A DNA stretch of 14,238 bases from Desulfovibrio sp. Dsv1 (GTDB lineage Bacteria; Desulfobacterota; Desulfovibrionia; Desulfovibrionales; Desulfovibrionaceae): the NCBI GenBank assembly GCA_000403945.1, contig APFI01000085.1:1-14238 (forward strand), read 5' to 3'. The notes beneath the pieces are model-generated. The model was not told where the DNA came from. It made no database searches and worked only from the letters and a program-made list of their open reading frames with translations. Shown here piece after piece: positions 1-7,235 of the stretch; position 1 is the stretch's first letter, and each line of letters opens with the position of its first letter. The position numbers were made by a program, and so were the translations under genes.

Positions 1-397
1 CTGTCTGATCAAGTCTGAACTACTACAGATAAACGGATAGGCCAGTTAAGCTTGGTCTGAGAGTTGCCGCCTTTAGGCGGCTCACGCGTTTCCAAACCAC
101 CTTGAGCGGTTCACGCGCTCTCAAACCCCCGGCTTTGCCGGGGGTATCTGGCTTCTTATAGTTAATAGGAAGATGGAGTTTTTTTATAGGCCCCGTCCTC
201 CTCCCTCCGGATCCAGACGACCTTCCACGCATACGCACGCCTCCACTGGCCGCGCCGTACTCCGGGCAGACACCGGAAGCCTCCCCCGGCGCTGCTTCTG
301 CGGCTATGCGTGATGCCCACGTTTGAAAGATTCGTCAACGCGTCTCACGAGGACCTCCCATTAAGGAAATAGCACCACGCCCAGGAAAAACAAAAAA
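1..397. other. Intergenic stretch left of the conjugation relic
   Basis: No credible gene is visible here. The left part (66-172) is the hairpin array described separately, followed by seven T residues at 179-185. Between about 230 and 397 the + strand has short open stretches broken by stops in every frame, for example a TAA at 362-364 in the frame of the downstream pseudogene. This fits either the lost 5' part of that pseudogene or ordinary spacer. The minus-strand reading frame through 23-238 is formed by the hairpin repeats and is not treated as a gene. Confidence 0.6.
66..172. repeat. REP-like cluster of palindromes
   Basis: Four inverted repeats lie head to tail. The first is GCCGCC-TTTA-GGCGGC at 66-81. 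The second is imperfect, around 96-110 (ACCAC and GCGGT arms with one mismatch). The third is CCCCCGGC-TTT-GCCGGGGG at 126-144. The fourth, CTTCTTAT and ATAGGAAG at 152-172, pairs over 8 bp with one G-T wobble. The first three are joined by a direct repeat: 79-98 and 108-127 match at 16 of 20 positions (core TCACGCG, then CAAACC), giving a 29-bp period. Tandem GC-rich hairpins with a fixed linker resemble REP/BIME elements mobilised by REP-associated (IS200-like) transposases. No such transposase gene is in the window, so the assignment is by appearance only. Confidence 0.6.
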
Positions 398-1222
398 ATG
401 GTGGGGAAGAAGAAGAAGAAAGACACGCCCCCGGCACCGCCTCCGGTCGCGCCGGTGCGTACCGCGCCCGTCCAGACATCCCGCACGGACAATACCATGC
501 TCAAGCGCATGATGGACGACCTGGCGGCTTTGGATACGAAACTGTCCGCCGTCGCTGTGGGCGAAGGCAAGATTGTCTATCTGCGCAACTTTTCGGAGGG
601 ACCCGTCCCCGTTGCCACGCCTGCGGAAAAAACCGTTATGCCTGCATCAGGCACACCTCCCGCCATGACGCTCAAGCCGGGCGATCTGCTCTATGCCATT
701 GTGAATGTGGACGCGAACTCCAATGTACCGTCCGCAGTGCTGGCGACAGTCACATCTGGAGAATACAGAAATGCCCGTCTGATGGGCAGTTTCCAGCGCC
801 ATGACGAACGCCTTGTGCTGGCTTTCAATCGGGCCGTGCTGCCTTCCGGCGAAACTGTCCAGCTTGAAGCCTATGCCGTTGACTCGTCCATTTCGGAAGT
901 CTCTGTCACCAGTTCCGTGGATACCCATTTTTTCAGCCGCTGGGGCGGGCTTATCGCGGTCTGCCTTCCTTGAGGGATTGAGAGAAGCGCCAAGCGGTAC
1001 AGCGGCGCACAAAGTATCATCTACGGCTACGGCAATGACGTGACCGACCAGATGGTCTGGAACACCTGCAGCGTTGAGGACTAGGCATGGATTGCCGCCG
1101 GAAAAGTGGACGAAAAGGCCGGAAAGATCTTTGAGAAAGGGTTCGATCGTCCGCCTACCGTCCGGCTGGAAAGCGGCACTCCCGTGGGCGTCCTCGTCCT
1201 GAACGTCAAGGGCAGGAGGTGA
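398..1222 (+). pseudogene. Decayed IcmE/DotG/TraO-like (VirB10-type) conjugation gene
   Basis: Translation from 398 gives a lysine-run and proline-rich N terminus, then a VirB10-like C-terminal domain: LKPGDLLYAIVNVDANS, then GEYRNARLMGSF (about residues 121-132), FNRAVLPSGETVQLEAYAVD and SVDTHFFSRWGGL. The frame hits TGA at 971-973, but the family sequence continues in another frame (SAFLEGLREA) and then returns to the first (KRYSGAQSIIYGYGNDV). That pattern means an insertion near 955-965 and a compensating deletion near 985-995. A TAG at 1082-1084 interrupts again before the C-terminal segment RPPTVRLESGTPVGVLVLN, ending at TGA 1220-1222. IcmE/DotG proteins form the inner-to-outer-membrane channel of type IVB secretion and conjugation systems. 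The usual N-terminal membrane helix is not visible upstream, so the 5' end also seems lost. Confidence 0.75.
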
Positions 1223-1226
1223 CTGC

Positions 1227-1524
1227 ATGGACAACTACGTCGCCAACATTATCCCGCACTTGCAGCAATGGTGGCCCGTGCTTGTCCTGCTGGCCTATCT
1301 GGTGTGCGTCGCCTTCGACGTGGTTTCGCTTGGATAGGCCATCAACCACAAGCATCGCTTCAACCACTCCGCGACGGTATGGACATTCGTCTGCGCTGCT
1401 TCTGAACCCGCCCGCGTTCATGGATTCCCTGTCCATGACGGTCTTCAATCAGTCATCGGAGCACAGTCTGAGCTACAGTCCGCCGTCTTCCCACAGTTCC
1501 ATCTACATCCCGTTCACAGTTCAA
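1227..1524 (+). pseudogene. Decayed small membrane protein of a conjugation module (possibly DotE/IcmC/TraQ-like)
   Basis: An ideal ribosome-binding site (AGGAGG, 1214-1219) precedes the ATG at 1227, four bases after the stop of the IcmE/DotG-like relic. The reading begins MDNYVANIIPHLQQWW and a hydrophobic helix PVLVLLAYLVCVAFDVVSLG, then meets TAG at 1335-1337. Coding sense resumes in the same frame (AINHKHRFNHSATVWTFVCA) and, after a frameshift near 1395-1402, in the next frame (LLLNPPAFMDSLSMTVFNQS, then LSYSPPSSHSS). Recognisable sequence stops around 1524, close to the convergent TPR gene. In type IVB clusters icmE is followed by small membrane proteins such as IcmG, IcmC and IcmD. Position and topology suggest DotE/IcmC/TraQ, but I do not recognise a diagnostic motif. 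Confidence 0.5.
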
Positions 1525-1566
1525 GGTCTTTTTAGATACATCTGCCCTACAGGAAGAGCGGGGCGA

Positions 1567-2385
1567 CTATTTTTTATCCAGCACAGCCATGACCTCCAGC
1601 GCATCGGTCTGTTGCGGATCGACCTGCAGGGCGCGCAGAGCCATATCCTCGGCCTGGCCGCGCCGGTGCCATTCCAGATACATTTTGGCCATTTTGCCGA
1701 AAGTGGAAGGGTGCCCGCCGAAGGTGCGCAGAATGGCCTTGTAGACGTTTTCGGCCTTTTCAAATTCCCGCAGTTTCAGCCAAGCCGTCACCGCCCCGGT
1801 ATAGGCCGCCGCTTCCCGTGGCTGAGAAATCATGGCTTCCTCATACATTTCGGCGGCTTCCGTGCATTGCCCGGCGGCGGCGAAGATCTGGCCCAACTGG
1901 ATACGGATGCCTTCCTCGTCGCTGAATTCCTCGGCCACGCGTTTCAGAAAGGCGCGGCCCTTGGCGGCCTGCCCTTCGCGCATCAATTGCACGCCGGTCT
2001 GGATCAGCGTTTTTTTGCGTTCTAGGCGCGCCTCGGCCTCCCGTCGGATGGAGTCTTCCGTCTCGTCCCGCAGAATTTTGGCCAGACCGTCCAGCACGGT
2101 GGCCAAGGCGTTTTCCTTGCCCTGCTGATAGGGAATGGCGCGCGGCCTGCCGTTGTGGCCCGGATCGAGCAAGGGCTGCATGCTTTGGTGATGGACCAGG
2201 GAACTCAGAAACTCGTTGATCTGGATGTCCAAGCCCGCTCTAGCCGCGCGCAACATCCGCAGACCCGCGTATTGGCGCAGGGCCGCGCTCATGCAGGTCA
2301 GGGCGCGCTCCACATCGCCGCGGCGCAGATAACCGATGGCGCGGGCGATGTTTTCACGCAATTCCTTGGGCGCGGTGGTAAGCAT
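1567..2385 (-). CDS. Tetratricopeptide-repeat protein, last gene of the proA operon
   Basis: A 272-residue soluble protein with no signal peptide or membrane helix. The N-terminal half (to about residue 105) is helical and unassigned, followed by a charged, coiled-coil-like stretch (DGLAKILRDETEDSIRREAE). Helix pairs typical of TPRs occupy about residues 115-270, with repeats recognisable at GIRIQLGQIFAAAGQCTEAAEM, AAYTGAVTAWLKLREFEKAE and PSTFGKMAKMYLEWHRRGQA. The ATG lies 2 bp after the nadD stop and a GGGAGA ribosome-binding site sits inside the end of nadD, so it is likely translationally coupled. TPR domains are protein-binding scaffolds and the partner cannot be deduced. It ends only about 40 bp from the decayed conjugation module on the other strand, so its original downstream neighbour may have been replaced. 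Confidence 0.85.
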   Translation of the reverse strand: MLTTAPKELRENIARAIGYLRRGDVERALTCMSAALRQYAGLRMLRAARAGLDIQINEFLSSLVHHQSMQPLLDPGHNGRPRAIPYQQGKENALATVLDGLAKILRDETEDSIRREAEARLERKKTLIQTGVQLMREGQAAKGRAFLKRVAEEFSDEEGIRIQLGQIFAAAGQCTEAAEMYEEAMISQPREAAAYTGAVTAWLKLREFEKAENVYKAILRTFGGHPSTFGKMAKMYLEWHRRGQAEDMALRALQVDPQQTDALEVMAVLDKK

Positions 2386-2387
2386 GC

Positions 2388-3092
2388 TTACCGCGTCTCC
2401 CGCCAGTGCGCCGCAATGATCTGCCGGTGCGTTTGCAGCAGATTAAGGGCGGATTCAGGCACCAAATAGTCCACACTGCGCCCGGCCAGCCAGAGTTCGC
2501 GGATGCGCGAGGCGCTCACGGCCAGCCAGGGCAGCGGCAGAAAATACGTCAGCCCGCCGCCGGGCAGGGCCAAGCAGACGCCGCCAGGCAGGGCGGACGG
2601 GTGCTCGCGGGCTGTGGGCCAGAGGGCACGGGTCATATCCGTGAACTCCTCAGAGGTGAGATCGCCGCGCGGCACCACCACAAAATGGCAGAGCCGGGGC
2701 AGTTCCAGGCCACGCTGCCAAGTGGGCAGCAGGGCGAAATCCGGGCTGCCCAACAGAAAATAAAAATCTGTGCCCGGTTCCGTCGCGTGGTAGGTCTGTA
2801 GCGTATCCCAAGTGTAGGAGGGGCCATCCCGCAGGGCTTCCAGACGGTTGCAGCGCAACTGGGGCAGGGGAGCGAGTGCCGCTTCCAGCATGGCGGCGCG
2901 CAGTTCAAAAGGCAGCAGGTTGCCGGTTTTTTTGTGCGGCGGCTGGGCGCAGGGCACCAGATCCACACCCTGGACCAGATGGCCCAGCGCTTCGCGCGCT
3001 TCCACGGCCAGACGCAGATGCCCCACGTGCGGCGGGTTGAAACTGCCACCCAGAATGACCCGGCCCGGCTGCTGCTCGTCGCGTGCCGTCAT
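2388..3092 (-). CDS. nadD: Nicotinate-nucleotide adenylyltransferase
   Basis: NadD joins ATP and nicotinate mononucleotide to make deamido-NAD, the penultimate step of NAD synthesis, in the cytosol. The 234-residue product has the nucleotidyltransferase signature GGSFNPPHVGH at residues 15-25, the PPHKK substrate-loop segment at 51-55, DFYFLLGSPDFALLPTW in the middle, and the second nucleotide-binding motif VSASRIREL at 192-200. The ending VDYLVPESALNLL is also typical of the family, as is the length. The ATG begins immediately after the proA stop (TAA then ATG, no gap), which implies translational coupling. Pairing of proA with nadD is familiar in Desulfovibrio-type genomes (from memory). 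Nothing is truncated or missing. Confidence 0.95.
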   Translation of the reverse strand: MTARDEQQPGRVILGGSFNPPHVGHLRLAVEAREALGHLVQGVDLVPCAQPPHKKTGNLLPFELRAAMLEAALAPLPQLRCNRLEALRDGPSYTWDTLQTYHATEPGTDFYFLLGSPDFALLPTWQRGLELPRLCHFVVVPRGDLTSEEFTDMTRALWPTAREHPSALPGGVCLALPGGGLTYFLPLPWLAVSASRIRELWLAGRSVDYLVPESALNLLQTHRQIIAAHWRETR

Positions 3093-4352
3093 TTAACGCC
3101 GCACCTGCCCTTGGCCCAAAACCACGAACTTGGTGGTGGTCAGCTCCTGCACGCCCATGGGGCCGTATGCGTGCAGCTTGGAGGTGGAAATGCCGATTTC
3201 CGCGCCCAGTCCCAGCTGCCCGCCGTCATTGAAGCGGCTGGAGGCGTTGACCGCCACCATGGAGGCGTCAGCCTCACGCAGAAAGCGCATGGCGTGGCCA
3301 TAGTCGCGGGTGCAGATGATCTCGGTGTGATTGGATCCGTAGCGGGCGATGTGGTTCAGGGCCGCGTCCAAATCGTCCACTACGCGCACGGCCAGGACCA
3401 GTGCGTGGAATTCCCGCCCAAGATCTTCGGGCCGCTGGGGCACGGCGTTGGGACCGAGCAGGGGCAGGGAAGCTGGACATGCCCGGAATTTCACCCCGGC
3501 CTCGCCCAGTTTCGCGGCCGCCAGCGGCAGGAAGAGCGCCGCCGCGTCCCGGTGCACCAGCAGGCATTCCAGGGCATTGCACACGCCGGGCCGCTGGACC
3601 TTGGCGTTGAAGACGATTTCCAGGGCCTGATCCAGATCCGAGTCCGCGTCGATGAAGGCATGGCAGACGCCCTTGAAGTGCTTGAGTACCGGCATGGTGG
3701 CCGCTTCGGTGACGGCGCGCACCAAGCCCTCGCCGCCGCGCGGGATGATCACGTCAATATATTGGTCCAGCTTGCACAGCGCGGTCACCGCCGCGTGGTC
3801 CGTAATGCCCACCAGTTGCGCGGCTTGGGGAGGCAGGCCCGCGTCGACCAGGGCCTGTTGCAGCAGACCGGCCAAGGCCGTGTTGGAATGCAGGGCTTCG
3901 CCGCCGCCGCGCAGAATCACCGCGTTGCCCGCCTTGATGCAGAGGATGGCCGCGTCAATGGTCACATTGGGCCTGGCCTCGTAAATCATGGCGATGACCC
4001 CGAGCGGAACGCGCATACGGCCCACCAGCAGGCCGTTGGGCCGCTGCCACTGGCTCTCCGTGGCTCCCACGGGATCGGGCATCCGGGCCACATGCAGGCA
4101 GGCGGCCCGCATTTCGGTCATGACGGCCGGGGTCAGGGTCAGACGGTCCAGGCGCGGGGCGTCCAGCCCGGCGGCGCGGGCCGCATCCAGATCTTTGCGG
4201 TTGGCGGCCAGAACGTCCTCCTCACGCGCGGCCAGCAGATCGGCCAGTCCGGTCAGGGTTCGCGTCTTGGCCTCGGCGGTGGTTCGGCTCATGGCCCGCG
4301 CCGCGTCACGTGCCCGCGCAGCTAGGCGTTCCATTTCTTCCGCTGGGGGCAT
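3093..4352 (-). CDS. proA: Gamma-glutamyl phosphate reductase
   Basis: ProA reduces gamma-glutamyl phosphate to glutamate semialdehyde with NADPH, the second step of proline synthesis. The 419-residue length is normal. Visible motifs are the N-terminal helical segment with DVLAANRKDL (47-56), the cofactor-domain stretch PLGVIAMIYEARPNVTID (116-133) with AGNAVILRGG (141-150), the catalytic cysteine Cys258 in RPGVCNALECLLVH, and SSRFNDGGQLGLGAEIGIST near the C terminus. The start is supported by AAAGGAG six bases upstream of the ATG at 4352. It is the first gene of the leftward operon with nadD and the TPR gene. The proline kinase gene proB is not in the window. Confidence 0.97.
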   Translation of the reverse strand: MPPAEEMERLAARARDAARAMSRTTAEAKTRTLTGLADLLAAREEDVLAANRKDLDAARAAGLDAPRLDRLTLTPAVMTEMRAACLHVARMPDPVGATESQWQRPNGLLVGRMRVPLGVIAMIYEARPNVTIDAAILCIKAGNAVILRGGGEALHSNTALAGLLQQALVDAGLPPQAAQLVGITDHAAVTALCKLDQYIDVIIPRGGEGLVRAVTEAATMPVLKHFKGVCHAFIDADSDLDQALEIVFNAKVQRPGVCNALECLLVHRDAAALFLPLAAAKLGEAGVKFRACPASLPLLGPNAVPQRPEDLGREFHALVLAVRVVDDLDAALNHIARYGSNHTEIICTRDYGHAMRFLREADASMVAVNASSRFNDGGQLGLGAEIGISTSKLHAYGPMGVQELTTTKFVVLGQGQVRR

Positions 4353-4394
4353 GGCTGCTCCTTTGCGCCGCTGCGGGCGGCGGGGATATTTATT

Positions 4395-4424
4395 TTGACA
4401 GGGGGACGGGCTTTGGCCTATGTA
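4395..4424 (+). promoter_or_regulatory. Putative sigma-70 promoter for the membrane TPR gene
   Basis: A perfect -35 hexamer TTGACA (4395-4400) is followed after 18 bp by TATGTA (4419-4424), a partial -10 match. It lies in the 153-bp divergent gap between proA and the gene starting at 4506, leaving an untranslated leader of roughly 75 bases. The -35 is convincing and the -10 is weak. No equally good promoter was found for proA on the other strand. Confidence 0.45.
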
Positions 4425-4505
4425 AATAGTTCCGTCAGGAACAGCTGGCCCGCGGCGCGGGCTTCCGGCTTTGGGCAGTTCCGCTCCCTAAGGAGTTTTT
4501 GATAC

Positions 4506-5237
4506 ATGAATCCGCAAAAGAATCAAGGCGAGAAAGCTTCCCTCCTGTTCAGTGGCCTGCAGACCGAAGTCGCTTCCGAGAGCGCTCCCCTTCTTCAGTT
4601 CATTTTACGTCATGCGGGCCTTATCGCCGGCGTGGTGATCATTTTTCTGCTGGTTCTGGCCGGTACGGGCCTCTGGCACTGGTACAGCGGCGGCAAGAAT
4701 GACGAGGCTCGGCAGGAACTGGCGCGCATCGGCCTGACCATGCAGGGGCCGGAGCGCGTCAAGGCTCTGGCCGCGCTGGCCGACAAGGCACCGTCCGACA
4801 CGCGTCTTTCCGTGCTGCTGGCCTTGGCCCAAAGCGCCTTGGAGAGCGGAGATGCCGCTGTCGCCGCCGACACGTACGCCAAAGCCGCCAAACTGGACGC
4901 CGACGGCGCGCTGGGCTTGACCGCCGCCTTGGGCGAGGCCGGAAGCCTGCTCAGGGCTGGCAAAAACGTCGAGGCTCTGACCCTCTTGCAGAGCTTGGAG
5001 TCGCGTCTGCCGGTCGAGAACCGTTCCGTCCAGTTCCGCCAGATGCTGGCCGAAGCCGCCGTCAAGGCGGGGCAGGATGATTTGGCGGCCAAGATCTATC
5101 AGGCGCTGGCGCAGGAAGTGAAAGGCCTTGACGGAGACTATTACCGTGTCCGGGCCGAGGCACTGGCTCCCGCCGGGGGTGCGCAGGACAAAGCGGCGTC
5201 CGGAAAACCGGCGCAGGATACGGCAGCGCAAAAGTAG
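4506..5237 (+). CDS. Membrane-anchored TPR-like protein (YfgM-like architecture)
   Basis: A 243-residue protein with a cytoplasmic N-terminal tail of about 35 residues, one transmembrane helix at about 37-59 (AGLIAGVVIIFLLVLAGTGL) and a helical repeat region to about residue 220. Repeats show as LSVLLALAQSALESGDAAVAA, LTAALGEAGSLLRAGKNVEAL and LAEAAVKAGQDDLAAKIYQA. The C-terminal 25 residues are a disordered Ala/Lys/Gln-rich tail. AAGGAG at 4490-4495 fixes the start. The layout is that of YfgM, an inner-membrane TPR protein associated with the Sec translocon, but similarity is at the level of architecture only, so no function is assigned. It precedes iorA by 133 bp on the same strand, and that gap contains two hairpins. 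Confidence 0.8.
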   Translation: MNPQKNQGEKASLLFSGLQTEVASESAPLLQFILRHAGLIAGVVIIFLLVLAGTGLWHWYSGGKNDEARQELARIGLTMQGPERVKALAALADKAPSDTRLSVLLALAQSALESGDAAVAADTYAKAAKLDADGALGLTAALGEAGSLLRAGKNVEALTLLQSLESRLPVENRSVQFRQMLAEAAVKAGQDDLAAKIYQALAQEVKGLDGDYYRVRAEALAPAGGAQDKAASGKPAQDTAAQK

Positions 5238-5247
5238 CACAACGTAA

Positions 5248-5296
5248 GCTGCGGCGCAAAACGCAGCAGCGTTACGGTAGGCCGGACGTGTCCGGC
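5248..5296 (+). terminator. Two consecutive hairpins ahead of iorA (possible attenuator or weak terminator)
   Basis: The first stem is GCTGCG (5248-5253) with CGCAGC (5262-5267), around a loop gcgcaaaa. The second is GCCGGA-CGTG-TCCGGC at 5281-5296, followed by GTTTGT. Neither has a proper run of T residues, so intrinsic termination would be inefficient at best. They may instead adjust read-through or stabilise mRNA between the TPR-like gene and iorA. Confidence 0.3.
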
Positions 5297-5370
5297 GTTT
5301 GTCGGGGGGATGCCCGGCTCGGTTTTATTCATATGCGACCCGCGCGGTGCGCGCAGGGTCTGGAGGAAAT

Positions 5371-7224
5371 ATGGACAACGATCCGCTTTTGCGCGGTGCC
5401 CGCGGGGAGCGCCACCTGTTATTGGGTAATGAAGCCATCGTGCGCGGCGCCCTAGAAGCGGGCGTGCATATGGTTTCCTGTTATCCGGGCACGCCGTCTT
5501 CGGAAGTGGCTGATACCTTCCTCCGCCTAGGCGGGGAGGGACGCTACCGGATGGAATATTCCATCAACGAGAAAGTGGCCATGGAGGTGGCCGCCGGCGG
5601 AGCCCTGGGCGGGGCCATGAGTCTGGTTGCCATGAAGCATGTGGGACTCAATGTGGCCGCCGACCCCTTGTTCACCTCGGTGTACATCGGTCTGCCCGGC
5701 GGTCTAGTGGTGCTCACCGCCGACGACCCCGGCTGTCATTCCAGCCAGAACGAGCAGGACAACCGCCATTACGCCCGTTTCGCTTCCCTGCCCTGTTTCG
5801 AGCCCGTCTCGGCGCAGGAGGCCAAGGAAATGACCCGCGAAGCCTTCCGTCTGGCCCGCGAGCTGCAGCAGCCGGTCATGCTGCGCACCACCACCCGCGT
5901 GAGTCACATGCGCGGCCCAGTGGATTTTGACGATCTGTCCGCGCCCCAGCCCAAGGTGGAGTTTAAGCGCGACCCCGGCCGTTTCGTGCCGGTGCCCGCT
6001 GTGGCCCTCCGCCGTCACGCGGCTCTGGACGCCAATATGGAAAGGGCCCGCCAGATCGCCGAAGGCAGCCGCTTCAACGTGGAGCGCGATCCCTCCGGCG
6101 GCCAGACCCGTCTGGGCGTCATTGCCAGCGGCGTGGCCCGCAACTATCTGGCCGACGCCTTGGCCAGCGGCGGATGGGAAGACCGTGTGCGCGTGCTGGA
6201 GCTGGGTATGACCTGGCCGCTGCCCAACGACCTGATCAGCGCGTTTCTCCAGAAATGCGACCGCGTGCTGGTGCTGGAGGAAGGCGCCGCGCTGCTGGAG
6301 CGGAACGTGCGCGCCTTGGCCCAGCAGCGCGGCCTGAACGTGCGCATTGAGGGCAAGGACGAAACTCTCACCGGACGGGGCGAGTACTCCACCACCTTGG
6401 TGCTGCGCCGCCTAGCCGCTTGGCTGGATTGTCCCTGCCCAGCCAAGTCCGCACGGCCCGTGGAAACGGATCTGCCGAACCGCCCGCCGAACCTTTGTCC
6501 CGGATGTTCGCATCGCGCCGTGTACTACGCCGTGCGTCAGGTCTTCGGGGACGACGCCATCTATTCCAGCGACATTGGCTGCTATACTCTGGGGCTGCTG
6601 CCGCCCCTGCGCACTGCGGACTTTCTGGTTTGCATGGGCTCGTCCGTTTCGGCGGGCAGCGGCTTCGCGCGGGCTTCGAACAAGCCGGTGGTGGCCTTTA
6701 TTGGCGACTCCACCTTTTTCCATTCCGGCATGACCGGTCTGGCCAACGCGGTCTTCAACCACCACGACCTGCTCCTTGTGATCCTGGACAACGGCACCAC
6801 GGCCATGACTGGCCATCAACCCAATCCCGGTATGTTGCAGGAAATGCTGGGGGACATGAGCGTGCACATGGATATGGAAGCTGTGGTGCGCGGCTTGGGC
6901 GTGACCGAGTGCGCTAGGGTACGGGCCTTCAACCTTAAAGCCGTGACCAAGGCTCTGGAAGAAATGAAAGGCAAACACGGCGTGCGGGTGCTCATCGCTG
7001 AAGAACCGTGTGTGCTCTACGCCCGCCGCCGCCTCAAAAAGGCCCAGCCGCAGGTGGCCGAAGTGGCGCAGCAGGGCGCGGAAGCCCTGCGCTGTCTGGA
7101 ACAATTGGCTTGTCCGGCCTTTTACCGCCAAGGCGATAACTTGGCCGTGGATGAAACCCTGTGTTCCGGCTGCATGGTCTGCCTGCAGATCGCTCCCACG
7201 GCCTTTAAAGCCAAAAAACGCTGA
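5371..7224 (+). CDS. iorA: Indolepyruvate ferredoxin oxidoreductase, alpha subunit
   Basis: IorA, with IorB, decarboxylates aryl pyruvates (indolepyruvate, phenylpyruvate) to aryl-acetyl-CoA, reducing ferredoxin. The start at 5371 is chosen because GGAGGA sits just upstream; the frame stays open back to 5299 without a ribosome-binding site. The 617-residue protein has the pyruvate-oxidoreductase N-terminal domain (SCYPGTPSSEVADTF, YSINEKVAMEV, ADDPGCHSSQNEQD), then the thiamine-diphosphate domain with CPGCSHR (from Cys376), GDS at 445-447 and NGTTAMTGHQPNPG (from Asn474). The C-terminal ferredoxin domain is unusual: Cys575, Cys581, Cys598, Cys601 and Cys604 remain, but Gly569, Ala572 and Ala608 stand where the first cluster's ligands are expected. 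iorB follows after 11 bp. Confidence 0.95.
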   Translation: MDNDPLLRGARGERHLLLGNEAIVRGALEAGVHMVSCYPGTPSSEVADTFLRLGGEGRYRMEYSINEKVAMEVAAGGALGGAMSLVAMKHVGLNVAADPLFTSVYIGLPGGLVVLTADDPGCHSSQNEQDNRHYARFASLPCFEPVSAQEAKEMTREAFRLARELQQPVMLRTTTRVSHMRGPVDFDDLSAPQPKVEFKRDPGRFVPVPAVALRRHAALDANMERARQIAEGSRFNVERDPSGGQTRLGVIASGVARNYLADALASGGWEDRVRVLELGMTWPLPNDLISAFLQKCDRVLVLEEGAALLERNVRALAQQRGLNVRIEGKDETLTGRGEYSTTLVLRRLAAWLDCPCPAKSARPVETDLPNRPPNLCPGCSHRAVYYAVRQVFGDDAIYSSDIGCYTLGLLPPLRTADFLVCMGSSVSAGSGFARASNKPVVAFIGDSTFFHSGMTGLANAVFNHHDLLLVILDNGTTAMTGHQPNPGMLQEMLGDMSVHMDMEAVVRGLGVTECARVRAFNLKAVTKALEEMKGKHGVRVLIAEEPCVLYARRRLKKAQPQVAEVAQQGAEALRCLEQLACPAFYRQGDNLAVDETLCSGCMVCLQIAPTAFKAKKR

Positions 7225-7235
7225 GTGATAACAGT

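Noticed and set aside
23..238. 71-codon minus-strand reading frame
   Set aside because: It is made by the hairpin repeats at 66-172 read through in one frame. There is no ribosome-binding site and no domain.
361..570. Minus-strand frame with a phenylalanine-rich hydrophobic end resembling a membrane helix
   Set aside because: It is the complement of the lysine-run and A-rich start of the conjugation pseudogene on the + strand, so the hydrophobicity is an artefact.
1219..2025. 268-codon + strand frame
   Set aside because: It joins part of the second conjugation relic to the antisense of the TPR gene. Only about 1400-1524 carries meaningful sequence, and it is reported there.
2934..4325. 463-codon + strand frame opposite nadD and proA
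   Set aside because: Antisense shadow of two certain genes in G+C-rich DNA; its His/Gln/Gly-rich composition is typical of such shadows.
5299..5370. N-terminal extension of iorA to an upstream ATG
   Set aside because: No ribosome-binding site at 5299, whereas GGAGGA directly precedes 5371. The extension has no family similarity.
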